From Pisaster brevispinus (lineage: Eukaryota > Echinodermata > Asteroidea > Forcipulatida > Asteriidae): 64,000 nucleotides of DNA. The stretch is taken from assembly GCA_023634235.1 (NCBI GenBank), contig JAMKCF010000001.1, positions 29,802,920-29,866,919 on the forward strand, written 5' to 3'. Positions 20,827 through 34,800 of this stretch are shown one piece after another; within the stretch, counting starts at the first letter, position 1, and each line of letters begins with the position of its first letter. The notes beneath the pieces were generated by a model, which was not told where the DNA came from, did not search any database, and saw only the letters and a program-made list of their open reading frames with translations. The translations under genes were made by a program, and so were the position numbers.

Positions 20827-22856
20827 ATGGCCGCCCATAGCAGTGACCTAAGAGAAAGGGTCATCGGTAATCTGCGAGACAACAATGGACCAATGGAGAC
20901 CCTCGCCATTGCCCGCAAATTGGGCATGAGCACACGAAAGCAGATTAACCCAACGCTGTACAAAATGCAGCAGCAGGGCACCATCTTAAAGGTGTCAGAC
21001 TGCCCACCCAAGTGGGGTCTCAAGCACGAGGTCACGCTGGGTCATGAATCTGCAGTCACAGGCAAAAGTTCACCCCTGCACAGTTCGGCGAGTGCCAACA
21101 ATGAAACGGGTGATGACATGCCTAGTTTGGAATATGTAAATAACATTGGACGGCATGAAAGCACTCGACGAGGGAGGGATGATTCTTACAATCTACGTAG
21201 TGACGCTGCCTTGCGACATACCTCAGACAAACAGATGTACCATCAAGATGAGCGCACTGTACAATACAAATCCTCCCCCATGCAAGATAATGAGCAAGGC
21301 CCACTGTCCTATGGGGCAGCACCAGCAGCTGCTTACTCAAAGGGTAATTCCAATTCAGAGATGGGTGCAAGAGGGAGTCAAGCTGACTTGTACTGCACAC
21401 CTGGTAGCAATGATGTACAGATGGGTCCTACCCCATCCTCATCCAGTTCCAGTGATGACATGGAGAGTTTGGACCAACACGACGGAGTCAGCAACGGGCT
21501 TCCAAACACGCCGACCATGGCAGAAGCTATCGAGTTCCTGAAGCCTTCCATAGCACAGCCTGAGAACAGACACACTTTGAACTTTAAATTGCTGTCCACA
21601 CTCTGCACACAGAAGGACCCGATCCATTCCAATGAGCTGGCAAAGCTTGTTGGTCACAGATCCAAAAAAGACATCAACCCAACCTTGTTTGGGATGCAGA
21701 AGCAATCTCTTGTCCGGAAAGTATCTGAATCTCCTCCGCTCTGGGTGGTTACACGCCATGGAATGCAGACAATGGCGAGTGGGGAGACATCAGGCCAGCC
21801 ACATGGACATTCCATACAGCGCCAGTTTCCAAAATCTCAGGGCGGAGTCTCTGGGAGTTCAACACAGCAGCGCCAGACACAGCATCTGCAGCAGCAACAG
21901 CACCAGCAGCACCAGCAGCGGCAGCAGCGGCAGTACCAGACATCCCAGCACAGGAACATGAGAGGTCCGCCTATGACTAGCAGCAACCAGTCATGGCAGT
22001 CCTCGTGGATCCCCCCGACACCAGCTATGCTGATTCAGGGTAACCACAATGATAGATACCAAGGAAATACAAATGGCCCCAGTATGCAGAGACCAGGGGA
22101 AGGTTTCCATGATGACAATGCTTGGACGATGGACCAGGAGAGCCAGCACCAAGAACCTACAGAAGCAAACGGTGCAATCCCACCTGCTGCACCCAGTGGG
22201 TATGAGCCTTACCAAGACCAGCCCTCGCAACACCCACCGATTTCTCAGTATGAGAACAGAGGATCCCCTCAACCAAACAACGACCTGACTGAGCAAATCC
22301 AAAAGGCTCTGTCCAGTGGGGAGCCCCTGTCAACAATGGATATTGTCCACGCCATCGGATGCAAAGTAGCACGAGACATCAATCCGACAATTTACTCCAT
22401 GCAAAATAATAAGCTCCTGGAAAGAGTCAAAGAAACTCCTCCAATCTGGAAACTGTCTCCCGCTGGAATGGAACAGGTCAGGGGCAACACCTCGCCTGAA
22501 CTCTCTGCTGTCAGACCACCTCCCAGTCCCCAAGAGCTTTTTCAAAAGAACACGACCTGGAGAACTAGTAACAACGGCCAAGCATCTGTACCAAACACGT
22601 ACAATATCCACGCTCAGAGTGCCGGCACCAGTCAAACAATGGTGCCACCCCACACAGCAAGCAAGCCCTCTCCTGTGGTTGCCCATACGAGTGCACCTGT
22701 GGCTTCCCACAATGCAGCTGGGGCAACCATGAGCAGCGAAATGTTTGGTGCTATCAATAAGAACCCAATCAGTGCGCTTACTGAGTATGCCCAGTCCAGG
22801 CACTTACCGGTCGCTATCGACATGGTCAACCAACAAGGCCCTCCACATAACCCAAG
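20827..22856 (+). CDS. ADAR: ADAR exon 1: three Z-alpha domains and N-terminal half of the dsRBD
   Basis: A 2030-nt exon. Each Z domain has the winged-helix pattern ending in a PP-x-W wing. Domain 1: N41, Y45, P60-P61, W63. Domain 2: N284, F288 (Phe in place of the usual Tyr), P303-P304, W306. Domain 3: N519, Y523, P538-P539, W541. These positions correspond to the Z-DNA/Z-RNA contacts of human ADAR1 Z-alpha (N173, Y177, P192-P193, W195). All three may therefore bind left-handed helices. The exon ends in the dsRBD start ([11 protein letters not shown] ... QGPPHNP). Linkers are Ser/Gln/Pro-rich and probably disordered. The frame stays open to a TAA right after the donor. Confidence 0.95.
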
Positions 22857-25800
22857 GTAAACAAAATAAGTCCGGGTATGATTTCATCACAATAACAATA
22901 ATAATGTACATTTAAAGGCAGTGAATAGTTTTGGTCATTACTCCAAAAATTAAGGGTTTCCAAAGGTGGAAATGCCAATATTTCAATGTACCTCCTAAAA
23001 TTTAGGTGCTAGTTTCAGACCCTTTTTGTCACCAATGACTCTCACCCTTGTTTAAAATGGTGCACATACACATATTAATCAATTAATGTAGCTAATGCTC
23101 AAGGTGCCTACTCATCATGTCTGATATCTCTTCAAAAAGAGTGGCCTTGTACATTCCAGGGCCTTTCTGGCAGGCAAGTTACCACACTGGTCATAATGGG
23201 AAATGTTACATTCTGTGTCATAAATTCCACATGAATTCAAGAGTAAAACAAACAACCAGCTGTACAAGTTTTGAGATGTGCCCCCTTTCTTCATATAAAA
23301 AGACCCAGCTAGTGCAACCTCTATAAAATGTAAGGTTGAATGTTTTCTTCATGGGGCTGTGTACAAATTGTGCCTGCAGGAAGTCCAGGCTCTGTGGCTC
23401 TATTGTAAGCATGTGATGTCACGGGTCAAATGGTCTATACAAGAAATCTGAACACCATCAAACAACAAGGAATTCAATGAATTACCTTGACCATCAAATG
23501 TGTGTTTGGCTGTCTCTGAAATGCTGACACTAATATTATTATTATATATTACTGGTAATGAAACCAAGGGTGCCTCATAATTGAGCTTAATCACTATAGC
23601 AGGCAAGCCTGAGGAAACCTATAAACAAGGGTGCTTGCTATGTGAACCAGAAACACTGCGTTTAACTTTATTTATTTTATTTTTTTTCTTTTACTTTGTG
23701 AAGTAACACAGTCCGTAATTTTGTGAAGTCAGGTACTTTGTTCCACAAAGTGATATTTATGTGGATCATTATTTTTCACTTTAAAAAAATTCTTTCCAAC
23801 CATACTCAATTCATATCAAACGCTTTTTAGCCATGTATGAGGTTAACTCAAGGGGTCAGCAGGTATTTGTATTTGTTTTCAGAACTTGTTCCATGCCTGC
23901 CAGCTGTTTGAAATTTATTTTTGATTACTCCCGTTGCTTAGATTTACATTCTGTGCTGTCGTTGGCAACTGTTGCTTTCCCCAAATCACAAGCCGAAGCA
24001 AGAAAGATGGCCGTCGGGAAGCCGCGGATATTGCACTACGGACCCTGATAGCAGAGGGAAATTACCAGCCAAAAATGAGTACCGGGCCACTTGAAGTGGT
24101 ATGTATGTTTTGTGACATTGGTTTTTTGATAGAAGACAAAAATATGTAGGCAATTATTACCTTTTTTATTTTTGAGTTTGCTGGATGGCAAAAAAGTAGG
24201 AAAATATATTTGTTTTAAAACCTTTAATTGTTTCACTTCTTTTTTCTTTTTTCTTTTTTCCCCTTTTTTAATGATATGAGTACAAATGAAGAAGTAAAAA
24301 TTTTAGGTTTTCTTGATCATTTTCGTAAAAAAAGAAGCCTTTTTCACTTAAATATATTAGTATTAAAGCAATTCTTCCTCTTCAGATGCAGTCACCATTC
24401 ATTTCCACTCTGAGGCATGCTAACTTACATGACTTATGTAGCATTATAAATTAAATTAAACTTATAGCATGTTCTTTTTAGGCATACCAAATCAGTGTTC
24501 AGTTTAGCAGAGTAGGCGCAACTAGTGATTTCTGCAAAAAGTTTCTCCTAATTAGAATTTTGTTGGAGTGGATTGTGGAGGGGGTGTTGAATGGCTAACT
24601 TTGTTAATTGTTGATGCAAAAGAACAATTGTTGACACTTTAAGTGAAATTGAATGATTGTTTTTAGGAGCTTTCAATTTCATGTGAACTAGAATGGTGTG
24701 ATGTTTAAATTGGCTGCTTATTTGCCGAAAGTGACCAGAAAAAACCTATATTTGAAGCTGAATCATGACTGTTTTTAAAAGCACACTGAAAATTTTCTCC
24801 CAGGTTTTTTGTATGACGTGATAAAAAAAAGTTTTATTTTAACTTTTACTTAGTACGATTCACTCATCTTTTGTGTATGATAATTTTAAAACAGCAAATG
24901 GGAAGTAATTGTTGGTACTAGTACTGTTACTATTAATTCTTATTTGGGGGGTCTTTTTGTGTGTGTGTGATATGTAGTTGTTCCCTGCCAATTCCATTGA
25001 AAACTCATTCAACTTCATTTGAAAGTGAATGCTCTGTCGCATCAGCAATCAACATGCAAAGGAGTAATTCATTTGCAACAGATTTGAAATGACACCCCCC
25101 GAGCAAAGATATTGACGAGTAAAGAGCCCGCCAACATAGGGCTAGACAGCTCAATTGGTAGAGCGCCGGCACGTTAACTGTCAAATTGAATGCAGTTTGG
25201 ATTGAATATCATCAAAATTCAGGAATGAACTTAAAAATTCCTTGTCTAAAAACACACAGACCATATAATTGAAATGTGACATCATCGAACGTTTTTGGTT
25301 TTTAAAAATTACACTTGAAGGGTATGAAGCACAGTGGCATTTTACGCCATTTTAACGTGAGGTTAGAGACTTGTTGGGTTTTTTTTCAATTGGAATATAG
25401 GTGTATAATGAATTTAAGGCCCCTTTTGAGCCCCTCTTTAAGTTTGCGTATTACTATTTTTATTTATTCTGATAACATTGTAATAGTATTTTTATTGGGG
25501 TTTTTTGCTTACATTGTTTTTATATTCTACCCACATACAGTCCTCAAGTGGTTCGACTACATTCTACGACCACATGGCTGGTTTGAGTCACCAAGCTTTC
25601 AATTCCATAGCGGCAAGTATACCTGATAACATCAGTGGGCGTAAAGTACTGGCTGCATTGATCATGAAGACTGGAGAGGCGGACAAGGGGAAAGTCATCA
25701 GCCTGGGAACTGGTAAGAGTCCTTGACCTTATAATAATCAGAATAATAATAATAACAAAACTAGACATTAAGTGTATGTCCTACGGACGAACAAAAAGCT

Positions 25801-28800
25801 GTTCCATTTATGTTGATAGCTGGTGATAATAATAATAATAATAATAAAGTAGTGGCTGCATTGATCATGAAGACTGGAGAGGTGGACAAGGGGGAATGTA
25901 CACTGTTCTTGGCACAGGTATGAGGCCTAGGCCTTATAATAGTCAGAATGATAATAATAATAACTAGACATTAAGTGTCTGTCCAACGGAGGACGCTATT
26001 TTGTTTAGGTTGAAACCTGGTGACAGTAATAATACTTATATTGTCATGTCAGAGCAAAAGCATTGCATCTCCTAAACTTGCACTTAAGTTTCAAATTGTT
26101 AAAACATTGTATTACGCTAATAGATAACCTGGATGTACACACTATAAACAAGTACACGCTGAGATACTATTTTTTTGCACAGAGCATTTTCCTGCAAGAT
26201 ACAATGTGTTTGCAAAATCGAGATACACTGTTTTGGCACTGCGTGAGGATATATTATTTTTATATTTAATTTTGGGATGAACAAAGACATTTTTTATTTA
26301 TTTTTTTCCCCCTATATTTTTATATGTTACTGCTGTGACACTCCAAAATTTAATATTGGACTGGCAGCTGTCCAATATGGATTATTATTGGCTGTTTTGC
26401 AGCAGCGTTTCCTAAATAGTCATTCCATGGTAAGCAAAGCCATGAAATTTAGAAAATACTGCCCAGCAAATTTCTTTGCTAATTAAGCAAAGAATGAGTG
26501 GGGCACCATGTCCGACAATGAAAACTTATTATGGCATTTTGGCTGGTAAGCTGTTTCTACTAAGCAGGATTTTTCTGTGCTTAGCAATTTTTTATGCTGA
26601 CAGGCTTTTGGTAATTGGGCCCATGATGTGTTGTCTTATCAATCAATTCAGTTCATTCTTTCCTTTTGGTTTTATTCACCAAACAAAAAGTCCAAGGACT
26701 CAAAACTAATTTAGTTAACAAAGACAACAATTACTCTAAAACATTAAATAACATTGACAGTAAAAGCGTTTGGGAAAATAAAAATATATATAAAAACGTT
26801 ACAAATATTAGGCAGACATTGTAAAAAGGAAATTACAATTTTCTAATTTACAATCAAACAAAAGAAAAAGCACATGCAGGTATTAAAGAGGTATATTTAG
26901 AGATAAGTTAAAATCTTTATTTAAACAATATAATTGAGAGTTAATTAAGCTAATCATGGAAGAAATGATCAATTACAGCTGCTTAATTTGTTTTCTTTCT
27001 TCCAGCATTGCTAGTGAAAATGTTATCCTTTGTAAAACATACTGTGTCCTTAAGGAAATCAAGAAGTAGAGCCCAGATGGTGATCCGTTTAAGGGTACTT
27101 TACTTAATTGCTACGATCTAAAAAACATATGAAACTTAACTGTAAATAAACTTGGTACATACTGCAATCCTGGGCAAAATAGTCGTAACACTTGATAGAA
27201 AGGCCCCTTTCGCACTACACTTTGAACCGGAAAATTCTGTGTTAAGGAAAAATTTTAATGAAAAATAGTATTAGCTGTATTAGCAAACTGCTTACCAACC
27301 AAAAGGACCTATGGTATAAATGCAAAAAATTAGTCAGTGGCCTGACGTTTTGACCCTAGCAGAAAGACTCTACTAGGGTCGAAACGTCAGGCCACTAACT
27401 TTTTTTTAAAAAAATCTAACACAGAGATTCTCCGGATTAAGTGGAACGTTCGCACTACACTTTTCAGGGCTAAAAATTCTCCGGATTAACGAACACAAAA
27501 CTGGCCTAATCAGGGTAAAATTTAACCCTGCCCAGAACTAGGGTTAACCCATCAATCTCGGTATTTTAGTATGGAACTGGGTTAACTTTTCTCTGGGTTA
27601 GATATTGTAGTGTGAAAGGAATCTCCGGATCAGTTTTAACCCAGGTAGAAGACTTTTTACATGGGTCGCCAATTACACGGATCAAAGGTAGGCAGTGTGA
27701 AAAGGGCTTAAGTGTCCCACAATCACCCGGCCCCCTCTCAATGTTACCAGGACCCAATTTTATAGAGCTGCCTTAGCACAAAAAACAGCCAAGCGCAATT
27801 AATTTTGCTTTAGTGGAAGGAGACTACCAGCCACAACTACCTTGTGTTGTGCATGGTTTGTGACTGGTTCCCTTTTCTTCACTTTTAGTGAGAAAGAAAA
27901 CTGAAAAACATTGTACAACGTCATGTGTGTTTGGCAACTGCCCTCAGTTTTTGCAGTTTGAAAGTTGCTGCCTGAAAATAGTTTAAATGGTTTTATGCTG
28001 CAACTTCCATAAAAACTTTTAAAATATTTATGCAATGAACATAAAATAACAATCTTATTTTTAGTTTAAGTTTTTTTCTTTTTTCTGTTGCAATCCCGAA
28101 AATTTTACGGGGATGAACAATTTCAGACTTTTTTTCTGAATTCAGCCTGGTGAAGAAAATCAGCTGTTATTTTGGTCCACGCATAAAGAAATCCTGTTCT
28201 TTGATCTACTTCTCTAGTGCTGAGGACACTGTTTCAAATCAGCTCTGTCAAATCAACACCCCATGGGTCCACCAAAAGGTGGAAATGACATCATTTCAAC
28301 ATACCTCCTAAAATTTGGATCCTAGTTTCAGACTTTTTTTTTCAGCATTGACTCTCTTCCCTGATTGTATATGCAATGAATATAGGATTATTTGCAGTCT
28401 CAATAAAACAAGTTGGATGTTTTGATGAAATGCTTTCTTTCATTGAGCTGTGTGCACACTTTGTGCCTGTGGGATGTTCAGACTCTGCGGGCTGTTTTGT
28501 AAACATGTGATGTCACGAGTCACATCATCGGTTATAATATTTCCCAGCGTTCTATTTCTGGTCTGTGAGAGTTGGTTTTGCCAGCGGGGTATCACTTTGT
28601 ACAGCCTGTGGTGTGTGGTATTTGAGTGGAATGCTGAGAATGCATCATGACTGTATGCTGGCAGGACAGGCAGCCAGAGTTAAAGGTAGGGTCATAGATT
28701 GGTAAATATACTCCAAGAATTGATGATCCTAAAAACTTGGCGAGAAGCACTACAGCTGTTCAGAGTATTAACTATTTTGAGAGAGGATTCCCTTTGTAGT

Positions 28801-31800
28801 GGTAATATGGTTTGGATAATTTGTCACCCAAAATCATGTGATTCTGAGGAACGATTGGTGCATGAAATGTTTCTCAGTTTTCCGAGGGTTGGTTCACGAA
28901 TGCTGTGGCCGGAGATGCTGCTGGTACCCGCTTTCACCTGACTTTGATTTGACATTCTTGTGAAAGTACTGTGACAGTTTTTTGCCATTTTCTCAACAAG
29001 CAGACGCTGTATTCAGTTAAAGTTTTTGTAGGTGACTTTTTTTGAATTTTTCTTTATAATTTTGCCTATAAATAAGCATTACGTTGAAAAAACCCAATCC
29101 CTTTAAGACACGCCACATGCCCAGTTAGCGCTCTAATAACATTTAAACTGAGGACATGACCTGGGCCTTTCAGTCTGAATGGGTCAATCATACAAACATC
29201 CAGTAAAGCTTGCAGTTGCACCTTGGGAACATTTTTTTGAATGAGGGCTCAGAAAACAGGGAAGCTTTTCTCTCTAGAGACACCATGACAGATTGCTGGC
29301 ATAGGACAGGAGAGAAGAGAGTTAACTAAAGAACAAGGAGAGAAAAACAGCACATGATGCAAAAACAGCAAATGTTTCTTTGAAACAAATAAACAGAACC
29401 ATGATTCTCTAAATAAGAGTGGAAGCGTGTTCCACATCAGACGTCCACAAAAATTGGTTCGAAGACTGTATGCAATTTAATATTTAAAAAGTTACATATC
29501 AGAGCAGTAGAGATTTAAAACTATACAAATCTATTTTCATTTTGTTCATATCACGTTTAATTGTTGTAACTAACAAGATTGTGGTCTTTGTAAACATTAG
29601 GCTGCCTTAGAAAACAGTAGTTTTTGGCAGTTTGTGAAGTCGCAAAAGCCGGAACACTATGGTACAGTAGCCCAAGGACGTGACAGGAATTGAACAGTTA
29701 TAGAAATGTTTTACAGATTTGCCAACATTATTATGCTTTTAAACAAAAAGGGCATTTATGAATGGGAATAAAAGAGTTGTCTCGGTCTTAATGGCTGTTT
29801 AAAACCTTGCTGGGTCATGGCCGTGCAATAAAGGACTTCGCTTTTGGCTCAGTCCTTTAGTGTACAGCCATGACCCTGCCGGTTTTTAATGGCCAGTTCA
29901 AGACCTCATCGCCACTTTTTTATTCCCTCATTAAATTGTAATTGATATTTGATACTGTGGAATATAAATTTAAGTTGAATTGATATCTTGCCATAACTTT
30001 CTCCAGCTCAAAAAATGCCATACAATTAGTGACATCGTCCAGTCCTGTCTGGGCACATTGCAATTGGATGATTACCCAGAAAAACATGGCCTGCAAAGGA
30101 TTAACAAAGATTAAAGGTATTATACAGGATTGGTTTGAGCTGACAAAATAGTCGCAGACAGTGTTCATGTTTTCTGAAAACAACCATATACATGAAATAA
30201 CAAACCTTCAAAAGTTTAGGCTTAATCCCTTGGGTGGGTTCAGAGGGAATAGTGAAAAACCATGCACAATTTTCAGCATGAAAACACATATTAATTTTGG
30301 TTGTAACAACCAAATCAGCTGTTGCATTTTTTTTATATAGGTTTTCAGATGCAGTTTTCTCAAAAAAGACTTCGTTTCAGAGGGAGGTATTTCACAGAAA
30401 AAATTGGTGTAGTGTGAACTACATAATCAGTAAGCTTTCTTACTAAAATTAAACAATTATAGGTTTTTTTCCTTACCAATCCTGTATAATACCTTTAGTT
30501 AAATAAAGTGCACCAATGCTCAGTGAAGAAGTCTCATTCTGTTGTAGTTAAGAAGACATTATTTATGATTTATGAATGCGACTCTTCATTTGCAGATTGA
30601 TTTGACCCGGAAAACAAAAAAGGAACAAGATCATTTACCAACATTCCAATGTTCATTTTTGTGTCATAGCTTACTCTATCATGATCGTTTGTTTTGTGTG
30701 TTTTGTGTGGGTTTTTTTTTTCTTTCTCTACCTATTGTAGAATTTCATCTTACTAAAACAAACCCAAAGAATGCACGAGTTGACATTAATTTTCCTCCTA
30801 CGTGTTGATACAGATGCCAGCCGGTAGATCCTGACGGGCTGTGTGATCTTGGCAGGAACGTATCAATAAAATATCACTATTCTATGACAGTTGGGTGCCA
30901 AACATGGGAACTGTTTAAAGCAGCAGCACTTATGTGGGATGCATCGCCGAAACTAGGGTAACATTTTAGAGGGTGGACCAATTTTTTCTAGAGGAGCACT
31001 GCTGGCCAGTTAAAACTCTTTGCATTTCTTTGAAACCTTTTATTGGGAAATAGTAGCTGTTGCAAACTGCTTACCAACAAATTAGTGGCCTGGTGTTTCG
31101 ACCTAAGCAGAGTCTTTCTCGAGCATTCGATAAAGACTCTGCCTGAGGGTCGAAACTAACTGTTTTACCTTTAATGGAAGTCACCCATTACAAGGCACAA
31201 AAGGCCACTTGAGGTGCTTGCTACATGAAAGAGATAGAAAAACAAGAAAGAATGGAGAATCAAGTTAAAAGAAGCTCATTCACATTAAGCTTGAACTGTG
31301 AGACAGATCATAGTTAGCAGGGAAACAGGATGCAGAGAAGGAATTCCAAAGTGCAGCAGTGCGTGGGAAGGAGCTTGCTGATTTAGTGTACAAATAATGA
31401 ATGTGTTTTTTTCTGAGTGCAATGGTGAGAATGCTTTCATGAGTTGAAATGTGGAACGCTCCGTCTTTCAGCGAATGAAAATTTTCAACTCTCCATTGCA
31501 CAAATGCAATGGCGTGTTGTGGCTTAGCAGTTAAGAGCATGGACTCAAGCTCTGGTGTTTCTGATCAGCAGAGTGTGGGTTTGAGTCCCGGTCTTGACAC
31601 CTGTGTTCTTAAGTAAGACACTTAAACATTATTGCTTCATTCGTCAGATGAGACGTAAAGCTGTTGGTCCCGTGTGTTGTGTAATGCACATAAAAGAACC
31701 CAGTTACACTTATCACTAAGAGAGGGGGTTTGCCATGGTGTTTCTGGCAGTGGCTGCTGAATGCGCCGCAGCACCTTGTAAACCTTTACAAGGTGCTACA

Positions 31801-34800
31801 TAAATGGGTTTCATACTTCAAAAACTTCAAAAACCTGTCTAGAAATAAATGATAAGTGCTTTGAGATGCCCATGGATAAGTAAGATTTCTCAGTTTTTAA
31901 CATTTTCATTTTGGCTTTGCAGCTTTATATCACTGTAGAGGCCCTAATCCTGTTTGTTTTCATTCCGTTTCAATGTACTCGCATTTAATCCTCATTTAAT
32001 CCTGATTTAATCCTGATTTATTGACTCGTTAATTGCAGGCAACCGATGCGTTACGGGAGACATGTTAAGCTTAGAGGGTGGAACAGTCAACGACTCCCAT
32101 GCAGAGATTATCACCAGGCGGGCTTTCTTGAGGTGAGACAAATTAATCCGGACCGGGGGGGGGGGGGGGGGGGGGCAATGGAGGGGATGGAATCCCCACT
32201 TCCTTTTTATTCAAGTAAATAATACTAGTAGTAATAATTTTGGGTTAGACAAAATGGAATTGACTTGGGCTGGAATTTGAACTTACGACCTTCGGATTAA
32301 CATACCAGCACTTTACCAACTGAGCTATCATTCCTCGTCTCGCTATTTTGTCAATATCTTGTTTGCGGGGGAGGGGGGGGGAGTCCGGAGTCAGAAGCCA
32401 TTCAACCTGTAACTTCCGTGTAGCCAGGGATAACACCCAAGATTGGTTTATATCACCATACGTTGGTTTATAGGCCACATTTTTGAGAAAGATTCAATAA
32501 AAGTCACTTGTGAAAGTTTCAGCTGAATACATTGTCTACTCGCTGAGAAAATAGCAATAGCAAAAACTGTCACAGTATTTTCACGAGACTTCAAATCCAT
32601 CCATGTTTAGTGAAGTCACAGCGGGTACCGACCGCATCTCTGGCCGTGAGTATTCAAGAATGGACACCAAACCTCAGAAATCTGAGCATGAATAGTTTTT
32701 CAGATTAAAATTTTTTTTTTGGGGGGGGGGTGAAAAATTATCCAAACCATATTGCTTTAAAGGGAATCCTTTTTCAAAATAGTTGATACTTTCAACAGCT
32801 GCAGTGCTTCTCACCAAGTAAGTTTTTGCGGTCATAAATTTTCTTGAGTACTTACCAATCTATGACCCTACCTTTAACATTAAGCCCATCACTTGTGAAG
32901 TCGGATCACGCTGTTTAATAATCATTGAGGCGAGGGATACGTGTCTGAAAAATCACATTCCCAAATGTCTCATCCTCTTTTCTTAAAGGTAAAACGTCCA
33001 AATGGTAATCACACAAAAAATGGAAAAATTGTTTTAGCTTCATCTGGAAGCTTACTGATTGTAAAGTTTTTTACCACTGGTGGAGCAGAAAGGGAAAGTA
33101 TATTTTGGAATTGTGCCTTATTTGGTACAAGCCTTGAATGCGGCCCACAGTCAGAGTATGTCATGGGAAAGATATTTGGCTGTAGGGCCTTGCAGATTTG
33201 TCAGTTGAAAAAAAAGGTATAATATCAAACATTTTTCAAAATTGTCAAATTTTTCAAAAATACCTCGCTATAACCGGACAATGGAAACACTAGCAGTCTT
33301 AAACACATGGCTTTCGATATCTCACAAATGGATATAATTTTGAGGGAATAAAAAACAAAATACTCTTTTTATACCTTTTTATGGTGTACACGTATTAGCA
33401 GGGGTGTAGTGACCCAGGGTCTGAAGGAGGAAGGGGTAACACCTCTTCCAAATCATTCAACTTGAAAACTAGGGGACTGGAATGCAGGTACTCTTTCAAA
33501 AACCAAAGATATATCATCCCTGTATGATATGTTTCTTGAAAACTAGCGGATTGGAATGAATGTACTCTTCCGAAAACCATCCCTGTACGATATGTTTCTT
33601 GAAAACTAGAAGATTGAATGAATGTACATCTTCAAAAAAACACGGATGTACCATCCCTTTATGATATGTTTCTTGAAAACTAGAGGGTTGGAATGAATGT
33701 ACTCTTCCAAAAACCAATGCTGTACCATCCCTTTATGATATGTTTCTTGAAAACTAGAGGATTGGAATGAATGTACTCTTCCAAAAACCAATGATGTACC
33801 TTCCCTTTATGACATGTTTCTTGAAAACTAGAGGATTGAAATGAACGACTCTTCCAAAATCCAATGATGTACCATACCTTTATATGTTTTTTTTAAAGTA
33901 GAAGATTGGAATGAATGTACTCTTCCAAAAACCAATGATGTACCATCCCTTTATGATATGTTTCTTGAAATAAAGAGCATTGGAATGAATGTACTCTTCC
34001 AAAAACAAATGCTGTACCATCCCTTTATGATATGTTTCTTGAAAACTAGAAGATTGGAATGAATGAACTCTTCCAAAAGCCAGTGATGTACCATCCCTTT
34101 ATGCAGCGTCAATGATTTCCCCTTGATCCGATGGGGGAGTAATCTAAATGCTAATTCACTGCGCCTGATTGAGCGTGAACAATTTCCGAGCGGTAAACGT
34201 ATTAGTTCCTTTGCGTAGAATTCTGCCGAAGTTTATCACACCTTTCTCCATCATTGCCCCCATTCTAAACAACAAGAACGATGATCATTCATTATATATT
34301 CGCTAAAGGAAACATTAAAAATAAAATAATTGATTAAGCCCCCATAATTCCTTGCTCGATCGTAACCCCTGGGAGTGTGACTTCGAAATATCCATGGATA
34401 TTTTAATTAGTCCTGTGGTTGATCCATTCTGTGCTACAGACTACGCAGAGCGCGCTTTCAAAAGACGCATAAAGTCATAGAGCAACTGGTACCCTCTTAT
34501 TCTTTGTTGATCTTGTGATACATCTAACTGTATGCTGATAAGAGTGACCATAATTTTTAAAACATGATTCATTCGAAGCGCGTATTGCGTGGAAACACCT
34601 GCCTTTGTACTAAGGGCCCGTCAAGCACTCAAAAGTTTTTAACATGCATGCATGCAGGCACTTTTGGTAAGCCAGTCAGCATTGTTTTTCAGCCACAAGA
34701 GGTCAGTGACAAGAGGTATCGATACGGCACGCTGTCCATGGTAGCGAGGCTGAGTCTGTGGTATGGTTTTAAGAGCCAGCATTCTGCCAAAAGAGTTTTG

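Noticed and set aside
21146..22803. Overlapping ORFs on both strands within ADAR exon 1
   Set aside because: They are shadows of the long ADAR reading frame.
25138..25185. Possible tRNA gene (A-box-like GCTCAATTGGTAGAGCGCCG)
   Set aside because: No B box or complete cloverleaf follows; it matches the head of the SINE-D family.
33395..33791. Repeated antisense ORFs with [19 protein letters not shown] peptides (also at 9420-9617)
   Set aside because: Antisense translation of the 74-bp satellite; the period is not a multiple of three, so the peptide changes frame every unit.
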